This document shows, piece after piece, positions 1-6,345 of a stretch of DNA of 13,984 bases (position 1 is its first letter; every line of letters begins with the position of its first letter). Both the position numbers and the translations under genes were made by a program. Below the pieces are notes generated by a model. That model was not told the origin of the DNA. It worked only from the letters and a program-made list of their open reading frames with translations, and searched no databases. The stretch is from positions 1 to 13,984 of the forward strand of contig URUX01000054.1 in NCBI GenBank assembly GCA_900551135.1, given 5' to 3'. This stretch comes from an uncultured Clostridium sp. (GTDB taxonomy: Bacteria > Bacillota > Clostridia > Lachnospirales > Lachnospiraceae).

Positions 1-775
1 AGGCGGACCTCAATGAGGGTCTGGCCGTCCAGATAGTCGTTGGGAACGGCATCAGTTCTTCTACTCTGGAAAAAATCTCTCTGGGAGTTCCATCCATGAC
101 AATTCTTCCGTCATCCATGACAATTACCCTGTCTGCGTGAATTACTTCTTCCATATAGTGAGTAATCAGAAGAACCGTTACTCCCTCTTTTTTGTTTAAG
201 TCCCTTACCGTGCGGATAACTTCACTGCGGCCGTTGGGGTCTAACATGGCGGTCGGCTCGTCCAGCACAATACACTGAGGGCGCATAGCCATTACTCCCG
301 CAATGGCAACTCTCTGCTTCTGGCCGCCGGACAGCTTATTTGGAGACTGCTTCCGGTAGGCAGTCATGCCTACTGCTTCCAGACTGTCGTCTACCCGCTT
401 CCAGATTTCATCCGTAGGCACACCGATATTTTCCGGCCCGAATCCTACATCTTCTTCTACAATATTTCCAATAATCTGATTATCCGGATTCTGGAAAACC
501 ATTCCTGTTTTTTTGCGGATTTCCCAGATTTTGTCCTCATCCTGGGTATTCATATCGGAAATCCAGAGAGTGCCGTCTGTCGGCATCAGCAGGGCGTTTA
601 CCTGCTTTGCAAACGTGGATTTTCCAGAGCCATTGTGACCCAGAATCGCTACAAAATCTCCTTTTTCAATGTCCAGACTTAAATCGTCAATCGCCCGGTT
701 AACCTCTTCTTCATTTTCTTCTTCATCTCGTTTTATATAATCAAAAAAGACGTGCGCCGCCTTGATAATTCCCAT
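1..775 (-). CDS. ecfA1: ECF transporter energising ATPase EcfA1 (CbiO-type), 3' end outside window
   Basis: ATP-binding subunit of an energy-coupling factor transporter. With EcfA2, EcfT and a substrate-binding S component it powers uptake of vitamins or metal ions at the inner face of the membrane. All ABC ATPase motifs are visible in 258 codons: Walker A GHNGSGKST (46-54), Q-loop Q95 in VFQNPDNQ, signature LSGGQKQR (148-155), Walker B CIVLDEP (168-174) with E173, and H-loop H206 in LLITHYMEE. PDNQ after the Q-loop is typical of EcfA. An acidic patch at residues 17-24 is unusual. The ATG at 775 follows AAAGGA closely. Up to about residue 241 (GTPREIFSRVEEL) the protein is normal for the family; the next 17 codons do not resemble the expected EcfA C-terminal domain (see findings). 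Transcription probably starts at the promoter at 826-854. The family is clear; the EcfA1 paralogue assignment rests on position after rplQ. Confidence 0.88.
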   Translation of the reverse strand, partial: MGIIKAAHVFFDYIKRDEEENEEEVNRAIDDLSLDIEKGDFVAILGHNGSGKSTFAKQVNALLMPTDGTLWISDMNTQDEDKIWEIRKKTGMVFQNPDNQIIGNIVEEDVGFGPENIGVPTDEIWKRVDDSLEAVGMTAYRKQSPNKLSGGQKQRVAIAGVMAMRPQCIVLDEPTAMLDPNGRSEVIRTVRDLNKKEGVTVLLITHYMEEVIHADRVIVMDDGRIVMDGTPREIFSRVEELMPFPTTIWTARPSLRSA

Positions 776-825
776 ATCTGTCCTTTCCCATACAGCGAAC
801 CATTTCCCTCTTGTTACATTGTTTC

Positions 826-854
826 ATTTTATTAGATAATCTGACAGTAGTCAA
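826..854 (-). promoter_or_regulatory. sigma-A type promoter for ecfA1
   Basis: On the minus strand, TTGACT (849-854, 5 of 6 to consensus) and TAAAAT (826-831, 5 of 6) are separated by exactly 17 bases. The start point would be near 819, giving a leader of about 44 bases before the ecfA1 ATG. The -35 lies just past the stop codon of the upstream secreted-protein gene and no terminator lies between, so ecfA1 may receive both its own and read-through transcription. Confidence 0.7.
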
Positions 855-867
855 GTGCCATCCTTTT

Positions 868-1905
868 TTATTTCCATTGTCCATTCTGATCCACCGGGTA
901 CTGGCCGTCAATCACCGTATTTACCGCCATACTTCCATCCTCATACAGATAATACCAGATTCCGGGCGTCCCTTGAATCCAGCCTGTCTGCATTCTGCCA
1001 TCTTCTCCAAGGAAATACCAGTTTCCGTCTGCCTCCTGCCAGCCTGTCTTCATCTTGCCATCCTGTCCCAGATAATACCACTCGTTTTCAATCTGCTGCC
1101 AGCCCGTTGTTTTATAGCCATTGGAATCAAAATAATACCAGTTTCCATCTATCTTTTCCCACTGTGCAGACGGAGAACTGCCATCCCCACGCAGACAGGT
1201 TTCGCCGTCCGGATAGGTTTTCCATTCTCCGTCTGTCTGGCCTAAATCTTCCAGGATAATGTTTTCTGACTCTGCGTATTCCCCGCTTAACAGATAATAC
1301 CGGTCAGCATCCGTTTCTCCAATGGCTCTGACACGGTAAGAATACTCGGCTTCCTCAGTCATATATTCAGACAGGTCGGCTGAATTGGACGTTACCGTCA
1401 GGGTTTTCACAATATCGCCGTTTTGGAGAAGCTGAAGCTGATAGGCTGTCGCAAACGGAACTTTTTTCCATACTGCCGTACAATTCCTGGTGCTGCTCCA
1501 GCCTGCCTGTTCGGTCTCCCCCAGCTGTGCTCTTGGAATATAGGTCAGACGGACTTTCAGCGTATGTTCATCGGTCCTGGAGGAACTGGAATAATTGGCT
1601 CCGGATACTCTGCAGCTTCCTGCATCATAAGAGTTTTTAAAGCTGTCTTCCGTTTCTAAGGTCAAAGTCGCCGTTACTTTTGAACCGGCTTTCCACCGTT
1701 TTGTGTCTTTTGACCACTGAATATCCACAATTTCACAATCCCCGCTGTTTACTGTTATCTCCGGCTCCTGCAGGTCTTCCCCTGTGTTGATTACATCTTC
1801 TACTTCTATGGAAATCCGGGATACACTGGCATATGCAGGTATTGATAAGGATGCCGCCGCCATAATTCCTAACAATACACCTGTCGTCTTTCTGAACTTT
1901 TTCAT
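868..1905 (-). CDS. Secreted protein with C-terminal cell-wall-binding repeats (paralogue of the gene at 2055-3311)
   Basis: Predicted exported surface protein of 345 residues. Residues 1-26 form a Sec signal peptide (MKKFRK, a hydrophobic core, then AYA before the likely cleavage). Residues about 28-125 are beta-rich with no family I recognise. Residues about 138-197 look like a fibronectin type III or similar beta-sandwich (AVWKKVPFATAYQLQLL, later YSYRVRAIG). From about 249 to the end are four aromatic-rich repeats of the W-x4-GNWYYF-x4-G-x4-TGW type, as in choline- or glucan-binding modules (CW_binding_1), ending AVNTVIDG and PVDQNGQW. The repeats suggest non-covalent attachment to the envelope. 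No hydrolase or peptidase domain is visible, so the role is unknown. The ATG at 1905 follows GAGGTAGG at good spacing. I see no convincing promoter; a TAAAAT near 1950 lacks a good -35. A stem-loop terminator lies upstream, so it probably has a promoter of its own. Confidence 0.8.
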   Translation of the reverse strand: MKKFRKTTGVLLGIMAAASLSIPAYASVSRISIEVEDVINTGEDLQEPEITVNSGDCEIVDIQWSKDTKRWKAGSKVTATLTLETEDSFKNSYDAGSCRVSGANYSSSSRTDEHTLKVRLTYIPRAQLGETEQAGWSSTRNCTAVWKKVPFATAYQLQLLQNGDIVKTLTVTSNSADLSEYMTEEAEYSYRVRAIGETDADRYYLLSGEYAESENIILEDLGQTDGEWKTYPDGETCLRGDGSSPSAQWEKIDGNWYYFDSNGYKTTGWQQIENEWYYLGQDGKMKTGWQEADGNWYFLGEDGRMQTGWIQGTPGIWYYLYEDGSMAVNTVIDGQYPVDQNGQWK

Positions 1906-1995
1906 TTTCCTACCTCTTCTCTTTTCATAGATTTCACAGATAGTTCATTTTACAATAAGAATATGTTTTTTTTATGAAATTTCCCGGATTATCCC

Positions 1996-2028
1996 AAAAA
2001 GAGGACTGCCATAAAAGGCAGTCCCCTC
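1996..2028 (-). terminator. Intrinsic terminator after the secreted-protein gene at 2055-3311
   Basis: Read on the minus strand, the segment forms a GC-rich stem (GGGGACTGCC pairing with GGCAGTCCTC, one G-U, extendable to 12 pairs) with the six-base loop TTTTAT, followed by a run of U residues. It starts about 27 bases after the stop codon at 2055. This separates the two paralogous secreted-protein genes into different transcription units, at least in part. Confidence 0.85.
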
Positions 2029-2054
2029 GCAATCAGACTCTGTTTATTCAATTT

Positions 2055-3311
2055 TTAACGCGTCATGCTCTCCCTGTGCCAAATGCCCTGGGCATCTACC
2101 GGGAATCCGTCAATAACGGTATTGACTGCTTTTTCACCGCTGCCTGGATAGAAGTAATACCACTGGCCTCCTACCTGATTCCAGCCTTCTGCCATAACGC
2201 CATTGGCATTTACATAATAGGTTTTGCCATTGATCTGAATCCAGGAATTGGTGCACATTGCGCCTTCCGGACCACCCTGGTTTGGATTTAAGTAGTACCA
2301 TGCATTGCCTTCCCGAAGCCAGCCTACCTGCATTGCGCCGTAAGGCCCGCCTTCATTTGGGCTTAAATAGTACCAGATATTGTTGACTTTCTGCCAGCCA
2401 GTCAGCATAAGTCCATTGGAATCAAACAGATACCATTTACCGTCTACACTGAGCCAGCCGTTTCTGTGGTAAGAGCCGTCCGGATAACGGAAGGTCCAGT
2501 AACCATTGCTGAGCTGCCAGCCTACATTGGTAATACCGCCGGAATTGGTCTTTCCGTCTTCCATGTCCTGGCCGCTGCCGTCCGATACCTCATCGGAGTC
2601 CAGATACTGTTCATCAGAAGTAACCCAGACGCTCTTTTTTCCATACTCTTCTTCCTTACTTGTGGAAGGAACTGTACGTACCTTAAACGTATAGGTACCT
2701 CTCTTGGTCATGTACGGATATAAGTTTACAGAGGTCTTTTTGTAATTCTCCAGCTTTTTCACCAGAGAACCGCCCCGATACAGATATACGTCATAGGCTC
2801 CTGAAGAAGCATATCGTTCATCTGGCGCTTCCCATCTGGCCTGGCCTCTGGAACCATCCCAGTAAGCATCTGCCGGAGGATCAAAGGTTCCCTTGACCGG
2901 TCTGGTCTTTACTGTCAATACCATACGGCCGCCGCTGCTTCTGGCGCTTACAAACTCTGCTCCGCTCACAGATACGTTGCTGGAACTGTAGCTGCTGCGG
3001 AAGTAATAGTCGTCAATTCCCTCTAAGTAAATCTTCAGTTTGGGAGTATCCCCGATCTTCAATGTCTTATCTGTGGAAATTGACCACTCTGTGTCTACCA
3101 CATCATACTTAGAAGAATTGCTGTACACATAATTGGTATCCCCATTGTTGCCCACATTCATCTCCGGCACTGTGCTGCCTGCATCCAGGTTTGTCTTTAC
3201 ATGGACTCCAAAACTGCTTATCACTGTCCTTGCCCAGACTGTAGGTGCTAAAACTGCTGAAAACAGTGATACTAAAACCACCGTCTGAATCATTTTGCGC
3301 ATTCTGCTCAT
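2055..3311 (-). CDS. Secreted protein with six cell-wall-binding repeats
   Basis: Predicted exported surface protein of 418 residues. Residues 1-27 form a signal peptide (MSRMRK, hydrophobic core, VWA). Residues about 30-140 are a Ser/Tyr-rich beta region, and about 157-214 is a fibronectin-III-like region (ARWEAPDERY, AYDVYLYRGG, YTFKVRTV). An acidic Ser/Gly/Asp linker spans about 232-260. Residues about 264-418 carry six aromatic repeats, for example GWLSVDGKWYLFDSNG and GWNQVGGQWYYFYPG. The third and fourth contain an extra GGPxGAM segment, a spacing known in clostridial cell-wall-binding repeats. The C-terminus AVNTVIDGFPVD matches the paralogue at 868-1905. No catalytic domain is visible; attachment to the cell wall or its polymers is inferred from the repeats. 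The ATG at 3311 follows AAAGGAGG. It has its own strong promoter at 3337-3366 and a terminator at 1996-2028, so it is likely transcribed alone. Confidence 0.82.
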   Translation of the reverse strand: MSRMRKMIQTVVLVSLFSAVLAPTVWARTVISSFGVHVKTNLDAGSTVPEMNVGNNGDTNYVYSNSSKYDVVDTEWSISTDKTLKIGDTPKLKIYLEGIDDYYFRSSYSSSNVSVSGAEFVSARSSGGRMVLTVKTRPVKGTFDPPADAYWDGSRGQARWEAPDERYASSGAYDVYLYRGGSLVKKLENYKKTSVNLYPYMTKRGTYTFKVRTVPSTSKEEEYGKKSVWVTSDEQYLDSDEVSDGSGQDMEDGKTNSGGITNVGWQLSNGYWTFRYPDGSYHRNGWLSVDGKWYLFDSNGLMLTGWQKVNNIWYYLSPNEGGPYGAMQVGWLREGNAWYYLNPNQGGPEGAMCTNSWIQINGKTYYVNANGVMAEGWNQVGGQWYYFYPGSGEKAVNTVIDGFPVDAQGIWHRESMTR

Positions 3312-3336
3312 ATCCCCGCCTCCTTTATCTGTCTTT

Positions 3337-3366
3337 ATTATAAGGCTTTTCAGGGCGCATCGTCAA
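3337..3366 (-). promoter_or_regulatory. Strong sigma-A type promoter for the gene at 2055-3311
   Basis: On the minus strand, TTGACG (3361-3366, 5 of 6) and a perfect TATAAT (3337-3342) are separated by 18 bases. Transcription would start near 3330, and the AAAGGAGG ribosome site follows closely, so the leader is very short. It lies downstream of the ribosomal operon terminator, which makes the gene independent of the operon. Confidence 0.8.
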
Positions 3367-3378
3367 CTTACAATATTC

Positions 3379-3435
3379 TGACATTTTTCTGTCATATAAC
3401 GTTATGTATGGAAAATCCAGAAAATTTCCATACAA
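3379..3435. promoter_or_regulatory. Cluster of three dyads upstream of the promoter at 3337-3366
   Basis: Three inverted repeats lie side by side between the operon terminator and the -35 box: TGACA/TGTCA with a six-base spacer (3379-3394), the perfect palindrome ATAACGTTAT (3396-3405), and TATGGAAA/TTTCCATA with a ten-base spacer (about 3407-3432). Their place just upstream of a strong promoter suits binding sites for regulators. That role is inference; AT-rich DNA gives short dyads by chance. Confidence 0.35.
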
Positions 3436-3444
3436 ATTTATGGC

Positions 3445-3479
3445 AAAAAAAGAAGCAGTACCTTTTCCGATACTGCTTC
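3445..3479 (-). terminator. Intrinsic terminator of the ribosomal protein operon
   Basis: On the minus strand, GAAGCAGTATC pairs with GGTACTGCTTC (11 pairs including one G-U) around the loop GGAAAA, and seven U residues follow directly. It begins about 21 bases after the rplQ stop codon and is the only hairpin with a full U-tract in the ribosomal cluster, so it marks the operon end. Confidence 0.92.
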
Positions 3480-3500
3480 AATCATTAAAACAATTTTGAA

Positions 3501-4037
3501 TTATACTAACTCAAGAAGAACTTCCATAGCTGCATCGCCCTTACGCTGGCCAATCTTAACGATTCTGGTGTAACCACCGTTACGGGAGGTGTACTTTGGA
3601 GCGATCTCGTCGAATAACTTTGCAGTTAAATCAACAGACTTGGTGTTTTTCTTTCTGCCGGCTGCCTGAGTTGGAACCTCAGTTACTCCGTACAGAACCT
3701 TTAACATCTGTCTTCTGGCATGTAATCTGGAAGGCATATCTTTCTTGATTTCCTTCTCGATTTCATCGTAAACAGTAACTTTCTTACCATCTACTACTTC
3801 TTTCACTCTCTTGCCATCTTTGTCCTTGCGGGCAACCTTAGCGGTAACCTTAACAGTCTCAAAGTTGTCTTTTTCTTTTACAGCCATAGCAATCAGACCT
3901 TCAGCAACTTTGCGGATTTCTTTTGCTCTAGCCTCAGTAGTTCTGATTTTGCCATTGTAAATCAGAGCGGTAACCTGATTACGGATCAGGGCCTTTCTCT
4001 GGTCAGAAGTTCTGCCTAATTTTCTATACTTTGCCAT
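3501..4037 (-). CDS. rplQ: 50S ribosomal protein L17, long form
   Basis: Large-subunit protein near the exit tunnel. The N-terminus MAKYRKLGRTSDQRKALIRN and the C-terminal GGYTRIVKIGQRKGDAA are diagnostic. The protein is 178 residues, whereas most bacterial L17 are about 115-130. The extra length is mainly a charged Lys/Glu/Val-rich insertion at roughly residues 55-103, placed before SRLHARRQ, plus a smaller one near 120-135. The ATG at 4037 is preferred because GGAGG lies ten bases before it; a GTG at 4073 extends the frame by 12 codons but would contain this ribosome site and add residues foreign to L17. It is the last gene of the operon, 139 bases after rpoA and just before the terminator at 3445-3479. 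Confidence 0.97.
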   Translation of the reverse strand: MAKYRKLGRTSDQRKALIRNQVTALIYNGKIRTTEARAKEIRKVAEGLIAMAVKEKDNFETVKVTAKVARKDKDGKRVKEVVDGKKVTVYDEIEKEIKKDMPSRLHARRQMLKVLYGVTEVPTQAAGRKKNTKSVDLTAKLFDEIAPKYTSRNGGYTRIVKIGQRKGDAAMEVLLELV

Positions 4038-4176
4038 GATAAATTTTCCTCCATTTGTGGAACACACTGCCACGCTTCTTCGGTCTTACTGACAGGGTGC
4101 TTTTGATCCATAAATTAGTTCTGTCCCAAAACGGAAATCCGAACAAAAACCGCGCCTTATCGGCAGGGATTCATTT

Positions 4177-5136
4177 TTATTCGTCGCTTGGGTTAAGCTG
4201 GAGTCCCAGCTCTTTTAACTTGGCTAACACTTCCTCTAAGGACTTGCGGCCAAGGTTACGAACCTTCATCATATCTTCAGAAGTGCGGTTGCACAACTCT
4301 TCTACAGTATTGATTCCGGCACGTTTCAGACAGTTATAAGAACGAACGGACAGTTCCAGTTCGTCAATATTCATCTCTAATACTTTTTCTTTTTCATTGT
4401 CTTCCTTTTCAACCATAACTTCTGCAGTTCTGGCATTCTCGGAAAGGTCAATGAACAGGTTCAGATGCTCGCTTAATACTTTTGCTGCAAGGCTGACTGC
4501 CTCGTCTGGAGCCAGAGTACCATTGGTAAATACATCCAGCGTCAGCTTATCATAATCGGTAATCTGACCTACACGGGTATTTTCTACCGCCAGGTTGACA
4601 CGTTCAACCGGAGTATAGATAGAGTCGATGGCAATTACACCAATCGGCATATCCTCGGTCTTGTTCTTGTCTGCGCTGACATAGCCACGGCCCTTTGTAA
4701 TGGTAAGTTCCATATAGAACTTGCTGTCTGTACCGCCGCTTAAGGTAGCAATAACCTGTTCCGGATTCATAATTTCAATATCAGCATCTGCCTGAATGTC
4801 TGCACCAGTAATTACGCCTTCACCTTCGTATTCGATGTACGCAATCTTAGGCTCATTGGTATCGCTGGTGTTGCGGATAGCCAGGCTCTTGATATTCATA
4901 ATTATTTCAGTTACGTCTTCCTTTACACCAGGAATAGAACTGAACTCATGTAAAACACCGTCGATTTTCACCTGACTGACTGCTGCACCTGGCAGAGAAG
5001 AAAGCATAATTCTTCTCAGAGAATTTCCCAACGTGGTGCCGTAGCCTCTCTCAAGGGGTTCTACTACAAATTTTCCGTATTTCTTATCTTCTGAAATCTC
5101 TGCAATTTCAATGTTTGGTTTCTCGAAATCGAACAC
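4177..5136 (-). CDS. rpoA: DNA-directed RNA polymerase subunit alpha (GTG start)
   Basis: Alpha subunit of RNA polymerase; two copies scaffold beta and beta', and the C-terminal domain contacts UP elements and activators. With the start chosen here it is 319 residues. The N-terminal dimerisation domain holds RGYGTTLGNSLRRIMLSSLPG (residues 30-50). The C-terminal domain begins near 250 and contains the helix-hairpin-helix stretch RNLGRKSLEEV (293-303). The GTG at 5136 is chosen because AGGAGG (5145-5150) lies eight bases upstream and the product then starts MFDFEKPNIEI, as clostridial alpha subunits do. An ATG at 5160 would add eight residues and place the ribosome site inside the gene. It follows rpsD after 102 bases that contain a strong hairpin, and precedes rplQ. 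Confidence 0.97.
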   Translation of the reverse strand: MFDFEKPNIEIAEISEDKKYGKFVVEPLERGYGTTLGNSLRRIMLSSLPGAAVSQVKIDGVLHEFSSIPGVKEDVTEIIMNIKSLAIRNTSDTNEPKIAYIEYEGEGVITGADIQADADIEIMNPEQVIATLSGGTDSKFYMELTITKGRGYVSADKNKTEDMPIGVIAIDSIYTPVERVNLAVENTRVGQITDYDKLTLDVFTNGTLAPDEAVSLAAKVLSEHLNLFIDLSENARTAEVMVEKEDNEKEKVLEMNIDELELSVRSYNCLKRAGINTVEELCNRTSEDMMKVRNLGRKSLEEVLAKLKELGLQLNPSDE

Positions 5137-5194
5137 TAACAGCCCCTCCTTCTGGGTCATATAATCGAGGGTACATACTCAGAATAAAGACCAT

Positions 5195-5225
5195 GCTCTG
5201 GCCTGTACAAAGTACAGACCAAAGC
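5195..5225 (-). promoter_or_regulatory. Strong intercistronic hairpin between rpsD and rpoA
   Basis: In the minus-strand RNA, 14 bases pair with 14 bases (two G-U pairs) around a three-base loop; the core is GUCUGUAC/GUACAGGC. No U-tract follows, so it is not a standard terminator. It starts about 13 bases past the rpsD stop codon. It may stabilise upstream mRNA or bind a ribosomal protein; neither is shown by the sequence. Confidence 0.6.
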
Positions 5226-5238
5226 AATGATGGATTTT

Positions 5239-5832
5239 TTATTTGGAGTACAACTCGACGATAAGCACTTCGTTTACAGGAACATCAATCTCATCTCTGG
5301 TTGGAAGCTCTTTTACAACACCCTTTAAAGCTTCCTGCTCAACTTCCAGCCAAGCTGGAACCATACGGCCGCCAGTTACTTCTAAGATGTCTTTGTATCT
5401 CTGTGCAGATTTGAATTTTTCTTTAATCTCGATTACATCGCCAGCTTTTACTAAGTAAGATGGGATGTTTACGCACTTGCCGTTTACTAAAACGTGCTTG
5501 TGGTCTACAATCTGTCTGGCTTCTTTTCTGGTTCTGCCAAATCCCATACGGAACAGAACGTTGTCCAGTCTGGTTTCCAGCATAATCATCAGGTTTTCAC
5601 CAGTCTGACCTTTCATACGAGCTGCTCTCTCGTAGTAGTTACGGAAAGGCTTCTCTAATACGCCGTAGATGAATTTTGCTTTCTGCTTCTCTCTTAACTG
5701 AGTACCATACTCGCTCATCTTCTTGTTTGCTCTTTTAGACTCTCTATTGGATTTCTTGTCAATTCCTAAATAGATTGGATCCAGGCCAAGGGATCTACAT
5801 CTTTTAAGAACAGGAACTCTATCAACTGCCAC
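5239..5832 (-). CDS. rpsD: 30S ribosomal protein S4, zinc-free form
   Basis: Primary 16S rRNA-binding protein that nucleates assembly of the 30S body. The 197-residue product has a basic N-terminal domain (VPVLKRCRSLGLDPIYLG) and the S4 RNA-binding domain from about 91 (TRLDNVLFRMGFG, then RKEARQIVDHKHVLVNG). It lacks the four-cysteine zinc motif of some S4 proteins; only one of the N-terminal positions is Cys (C12). The start is GTG at 5832, seven bases after TAGGAGG. The gene follows rpsK by 18 bases. This placement between rpsK and rpoA is common in Clostridia but differs from Bacillus subtilis, where rpsD is elsewhere. S4 is a known repressor of its own mRNA in several bacteria, so the structured spacers around it are candidate target sites. 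Confidence 0.97.
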   Translation of the reverse strand: MAVDRVPVLKRCRSLGLDPIYLGIDKKSNRESKRANKKMSEYGTQLREKQKAKFIYGVLEKPFRNYYERAARMKGQTGENLMIMLETRLDNVLFRMGFGRTRKEARQIVDHKHVLVNGKCVNIPSYLVKAGDVIEIKEKFKSAQRYKDILEVTGGRMVPAWLEVEQEALKGVVKELPTRDEIDVPVNEVLIVELYSK

Positions 5833-5850
5833 TTTTTTTACCTCCTAAGA

Positions 5851-6252
5851 TTAGACTCTTCTACGCTTCGGCGGACGGCATCCGTTGTGCGGTACCGGAG
5901 TTACGTCCTTAATGCTGGTTACTTCCAATCCGCATGCCTGAAGGGCACGAATTGCTGCTTCACGTCCTGAACCAGGACCTTTTACCATAACATCTACTGA
6001 TTTTAAGCCGTGTACAAGAGCTGCCTTTGTTGCAGTTTCTGCTGCCATCTGAGCCGCATATGGAGTAGATTTCCTTGAACCTCTAAATCCCAGACCACCA
6101 GCACTTGCCCATGATAAGGCATTTCCCTGTGCATCCGTTAAAGTCACGATCGTGTTGTTAAAAGATGACTGGATGTGTGCTTGTCCGCGTTCAACGTTTT
6201 TCTTTACACGCTTTTTTGTCACTTTCTTTGCAGTGGACACTTTTTTAGCCAT
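5851..6252 (-). CDS. rpsK: 30S ribosomal protein S11
   Basis: Platform protein of the small subunit near the E site and the Shine-Dalgarno helix. The 133 residues include the conserved AHIQSSFNNTIVTLTD, the Gly-rich WASAGGLGFRGSRKSTPYAA and the C-terminal PVPHNGCRPPKRRRV. The N-terminus is a Lys-rich tail (MAKKVSTAKKVTKKRVKK). The ribosome site is weak: only GTAGGTT about ten bases before the ATG, unlike the strong AGGAGG sites of its neighbours. The 93-base spacer from rpsM can fold into an extended hairpin ending just upstream. Confidence 0.97.
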   Translation of the reverse strand: MAKKVSTAKKVTKKRVKKNVERGQAHIQSSFNNTIVTLTDAQGNALSWASAGGLGFRGSRKSTPYAAQMAAETATKAALVHGLKSVDVMVKGPGSGREAAIRALQACGLEVTSIKDVTPVPHNGCRPPKRRRV

Positions 6253-6285
6253 TTTAAACTAACCTACTTTCTTTGCATCTTCCTA

Positions 6286-6325
6286 GAATCCGTTATTCCT
6301 GTTTTTAAAACATATAACCCGATTC
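6286..6325 (-). promoter_or_regulatory. Extended imperfect hairpin in the rpsM-rpsK spacer
   Basis: GAATC/GATTC and GTTAT/ATAAC pair in order, separated by a small internal loop, and TGTTT/AAACA can pair inside with a three-base loop. No U-tract follows. Two copies of the nine-base sequence AACAGGAAT also lie in the spacer. The hairpin ends about 33 bases before the rpsK start, which has a weak ribosome site. A control role over rpsK is inference. Confidence 0.45.
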
Positions 6326-6345
6326 CTGTTACCAGTTTCTACTTA

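Noticed and set aside
811..1259. Plus-strand open frames of 134-144 codons
   Set aside because: They lie antisense to the wall-binding-repeat gene, translate to Pro/His/Ile-rich text with no family resemblance and have no ribosome site. They are shadows of the repeat coding.
1935..1975. Promoter for the gene at 868-1905
   Set aside because: TAAAAT is present but no acceptable -35 lies 16-19 bases upstream; the A-run there may help curvature but does not define a promoter.
4038..4073. Upstream GTG start for rplQ
   Set aside because: It would place the clear GGAGG ribosome site inside the gene and add residues not found in L17.
4016..4111. 31-codon minus-strand frame in the rpoA-rplQ spacer
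   Set aside because: No ribosome site upstream and it overlaps the start of rplQ.
5137..5160. Upstream ATG start for rpoA
   Set aside because: The AGGAGG ribosome site lies within the first codons of this extension, and the family N-terminus begins at the GTG at 5136.
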